A DNA stretch of 64,000 nucleotides from Zoroaster sp. YZ-2022 (taxonomy: Eukaryota > Echinodermata > Asteroidea > Forcipulatida > Zoroasteridae): NCBI GenBank assembly GCA_029582265.1, contig CM055828.1, positions 28,474,618 to 28,538,617 on the forward strand, read 5' to 3'. The number at the start of each line of letters is the position of its first letter. The first letter of the stretch is position 1. The notes under the pieces are model-generated. The model made no database searches, was not told the DNA's origin, and was given only the letters and a program-made list of their open reading frames with translations. A program made the position numbers and the translations under genes. Below, one piece after another: positions 60,113 to 64,000 of this stretch.

Positions 60113-63100
60113 AAAACAGTGGTCTATACATCAAAGTTTTTAAACTTTAAACAAATATAAACAGACACCACTACTATGTAGCTGTTGGCCTGTAACTTAA
60201 CATCACTCCCATGGGTACATTATAAACCACATATTATTGTAATGACCAATACCTTAAGAATAAATGGTTAAAAAGCCATGGGCATTTTTGTTCTAGAAAG
60301 TGTGGGATGGATCAGGTCTAACATACTTTGACAAGTAAGTACGTAGGTGGATTTGATTCACACTATTTTATTCAAGAACCTTCAATTGAAAGTGAAACTG
60401 CAAACAAGTTGGCCAATTTGTAAAAAAAAGTTTTTGGTTTGCCCAAACATCAACTAGAAGAAAAAATGTTGTATGCCTATTTTAAAAAAAATGTTAGTCA
60501 CTAGATGATATTTTCTTTCAAATGACTGTGTTGAATTTGTATTCATATCTTGTTAAAAAATATATTAATTTTTTTTTACAGAACATGGAAATCCTTGAAA
60601 GAGTTGCACGCCTTTTATTGTCATCAATGTATGAATGTTAAGGATGTAATTTAATGGATACACTAGATAAATACATGTACAGTACACTACCCATGTACCA
60701 AGTTCATACCAATGATATGCTGCATTGTATGATACAATAATTGCTTTACACATATTAACATTGTGATGAAAGAAATGGCAGAAAATCATTATGACAGACA
60801 AATAAAAGGTATAATGGGGTTCATCATCAGGGCATAGTAATTAATTTAATTACATTGTTACAAAAATACAGCTGTTCTCGCCTCCGTAATATCAAAGCCT
60901 TAGGGCCTTGGCTAAAAAATGTTTTTCCTGATGGATTAATTATCTCTCACATTTAACTTTGATTTGTAATTTTTCATGTATTTTGTGGCTATGATCCAAT
61001 AGAATTCTAAGGCTTTCAGTAAAAATATCATATTGATCAATTGGATTTGTGAATTAGGCGCATGCGCACTGCACGTAAAATACGCATAACATAAAAGATG
61101 ACATCATATAATCCAACATATTGGCTTTGACTGGCTTTGTCCAGGGGTGCTTGAAGTTGATAGGCTAATTGTCACTTAAAAACCCTGACGATGGATGGAA
61201 GTTAGATGGAGGATAGTTTGGTAGTTTAATCCTCTGATACAGAAAATACTCAATTAATCATCAAGGCAGGATACCAGTATTGGTACATGTACATGTATGT
61301 GTTTTGGGTTAGGACTCATGCCTAGATACCAATGTCACTTCATGATGCACAATTTACATGTAAATCTTATTCAATAATTAATAATAACGTACAATTAAAT
61401 ACCGCATTTTTAGCAAAGTTACATTTGTACAGTCACCACTTTGACAATGCAAATTTAAGCGCAAAAACATGGAAATATGAAGGTGACTAGGTGCAATAGT
61501 ACTCCAGTAGTAGCACTCCAGTAAATATAAACACATAAAAGGAAAAAAGACCATTTGACAAATTTAAATTTTTATGGATGCCTGAGATTAGAAAACTAGA
61601 CCCATTGCAGTTTTTGCATGAAATAATACACAACTACAATGATGAACCGAGAGAAACCCAGTGATATGCATGGCCACCCATCTGAGAACTGCCAAGGTTA
61701 ACACAGAGGTCAAACGAGAAATTCTACCAGCTGTATGTACACCTCCAAGTGTTGTGGGAGGTTGAAGTTCAGTAAATTCAGAATATCTTACAGTGTAAAA
61801 GAAAAACAAATTGAGCAGTTGTTCCTTTTCTTTTTGTTTCACTTTCCTGGTTTCTCCAAGATTCTCAAAGATTCTCAAAGATTCTCAAAGATTTTGCATG
61901 AGCAACTTACATACTTCCATAGTTGTCACAGTGATCTGTGGGAATTTCTTAAAGTGGGTCTTACTTAGTTTATAATATTGTAAAACTTACATACCTGGAA
62001 GTTTCATGCCAATGCATTCAGACTTGTGTTGCCAGCCAAACATCGCCATGACTCCAGTACATTAAAATCTCCAGTACATTAAAATCCAAATTGTTGTCAC
62101 CAAAACAATCACAAAATCCTTTTAATATATATATATTTCCATGGTGCAGAAATACCACTTCACTTCTTAACTTTAATACACTGGTGACACTTTTGAGAAA
62201 TGTTTTTATTTTCCCATCGTCCCCTATAAAACAGCAAACAGAAAACCAACACACCAAATACTAGCACTTATGCACGACATCATCAGCTGGGACAACAAAT
62301 GCAGGGATACATGTTTGTCTTGAGACGTAACTTAGAAGAACATCCACTGGGGGTGGTGGAAAGAGTCACACTGAGTTACTGGTAATCCATGCTATTATCA
62401 GCTCCAGATATTCCCGTCTCCATGCTGTGCCCAGGCCAGACTGGAGGCGCTTCAAGATGTCTGAAACCCAAAGCCAGGGACCATGAACTGACTTGCACTT
62501 AAGACTGATTCCAAGCAACTCTCTGCTCACCAGCGTTTTTTAACAAGCTATCATCAGCCAAATGCAGCTATGAAAGGTATTCAATCCGGGAAGGGCTGTT
62601 GACATATTCCATGTCAGAGCCAAAGGAACAGATGCCCGGGTTTCAGAACGAGAGTGATAGAGAAAAAAGATCTGTCCCAAAGGTGACTGCTGTATATGGT
62701 AGGATAAACAAGGGCCCAGGGCTGAACATCAATAATTATGTCTGACTTCTTGTAATCAATGTCTGAGACCCTGAGCTCCAGGGAGATAGATCTGAAAGCT
62801 AAGCTGTGGTTGAATCTGGCAATGAGTTATGAAAAAAATTGTTTTGGGGTGTGCCAGCTGTCAATCAAATAGATTGATCAATATTTGCCCAGAGGGGATT
62901 TTTCATTAATCTATGCTTTTATGATAGACAGTTAATCATGACCCAGATTAATTACTAACATGTAATCATACCTGTATGAGTTCTTTAATTAAAATGTAAT
63001 CCTCATCATGACTGTGATTGTAAACCTTAAGTTGAACAAACAAGATATGTTCACAATGGTTCATCATATTCCTCAAAAGGGGGATAATCATTTTTTATTA

Positions 63101-64000
63101 AACAAACAATAACACAAAAAATAATAATTTAAGGGTAAGGTACAGCATTGGTAATACCAGATCCTGAAATATTTTTTCCCCTAAAAACTTACATGGTATA
63201 AAGCTAGTACAGAATTACAGATCAATCATCCTGAACAAATATTTTGTCTGAGGAGCTTTTCAGGTTAAAAAAAAAAGCATCGTTATGTCGAATTTCATCA
63301 ACAAATGCCATCAAAACATAACAGACCTCAATTTCTAAGGTTAGTTTTAATATTTGTTGAAAAAAAAAAAAATTGGAAAATATACCATTGATCAGCTTTG
63401 ATTCTGCTGTCTCACTTCGTGTGAATGAAGATAACAACAAACTGTGAAAGTTTCAGGAAAATTATGAAAACGATTTCAGAAATTTTAATCAGCAAACACA
63501 AACTTTGTATTCATTATTATGTGGAATTTAAGTACAGTTCGTCACCAAAATTCCGATGTGCATGATTGGGGGATATCATTTTACTCTTCTTAAAAATGAT
63601 TTATAAAATAGCAACCCAGATAATATGATTTCAAGGCTGCCCAAATATCTCACAATTTAAAATACAAAATAAAAAATTGCCAATGCAATGCCTGGACAAT
63701 AAAAAAAATTATACGATTGAGGATGCCTTATTATAGGAGAGCGCCCTCAATCTGTGTTTTTTTGTTACCCACCCAACTTTGGTAGAAAAAATTCTGTAAT
63801 CCAAGTAATTAAAAAAAAAATGGCCTAATGCTTTTTATGAATGCCAAAGGTTACAATGTCTTTAACAGCACTGATTGGTAAGTTAATACTAAGCCAAGAG
63901 GAATGGGTTGAAATTTAACCCAACTCAAACATGCCACAAGCATTACATCCATGGGTTGTAGTAAATACCTGGCTATTGTGTGTTCTACTACTTGTACACC

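Larger units (their letters stand above)
56441..64000. other. Region upstream of the SESTD1-like coding start
   Basis: Should contain the non-coding 5' exon(s) and promoter or a large first intron. Apart from the LINE, MITE and SINE copies listed, and short repeats such as GATTCTCAAA near 61.86-61.89 kb, no exon was supported. The block 62.27-62.90 kb is less A/T-rich and of higher complexity than its surroundings and has no repeat I recognise. Confidence 0.6.

Overview
This window is eukaryotic: A+T-rich, with short coding exons bounded by GT..AG splice signals inside introns of hundreds to thousands of bases, many tRNA-headed SINEs, and many palindromic MITE-like DNA elements. The coding content is animal. 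Orthology to vertebrate SESTD1 and CCDC141, ATT-tailed SINEs, and a pearl/Tsp-like tandem-repeat element cluster suggest a marine invertebrate deuterostome, most likely an echinoderm. The species cannot be fixed from sequence alone. All comparisons with human proteins are from memory, not from a search.

Both recognisable genes are on the minus strand. The first, from base 56432 down to about 30.4 kb, has 15 coding exons. They encode a SEC14-like lipid-binding domain, three spectrin repeats plus a further helical segment, and a long Pro/Ser/Arg-rich tail with an eight-copy heptad repeat. It matches SESTD1 closely, start codon included. The second starts at 26184 and runs off the left edge of the window. 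Its ten exons (563 codons) form consecutive spectrin-like repeats matching the N-terminal third of CCDC141 (CAMDI). In vertebrates SESTD1 lies directly upstream of CCDC141 in the same orientation, beside titin, so this window preserves that microsynteny.

The two genes may be more than neighbours. The last SESTD1-like exon ends in a good phase-0 splice donor compatible with the second CCDC141-like exon. If that donor is not used, a stop codon and an AATAAA signal follow within about 100 bases. The exon-length and intron-phase pattern (about 123 + 192 bp, phases 0-0 and 0-0, then a phase 0-1 and 1-0 pair) recurs through both genes. This suggests one ancestral spectrin-repeat gene, or a read-through fusion still in use.

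Layout: 0.6-5.7 kb, CCDC141-like exons 3-10. 5.7-20.6 kb, one 15-kb intron holding a SINE, several MITEs and a 7.3-kb head-to-tail cluster of five elements built from about 31 copies of a ~148-bp repeat. 20.65 kb, CCDC141-like exon 2. 26.1 kb, its first exon and presumed promoter with a perfect CArG box. 26.2-30.35 kb, non-coding. 30.4-46.4 kb, the SESTD1-like body, with a mariner-type transposon at 34.6-36.4 kb and a related octamer-bearing element in seven introns. 46.4-56.4 kb, two large introns with a 2.4-kb DNA element, several TTAA-flanked MITEs, LINE 3' ends and SINEs. 56.4-64 kb, upstream region with no recognisable exon. No rRNA, functional tRNA gene, CRISPR array or bacterial-type signal was seen.
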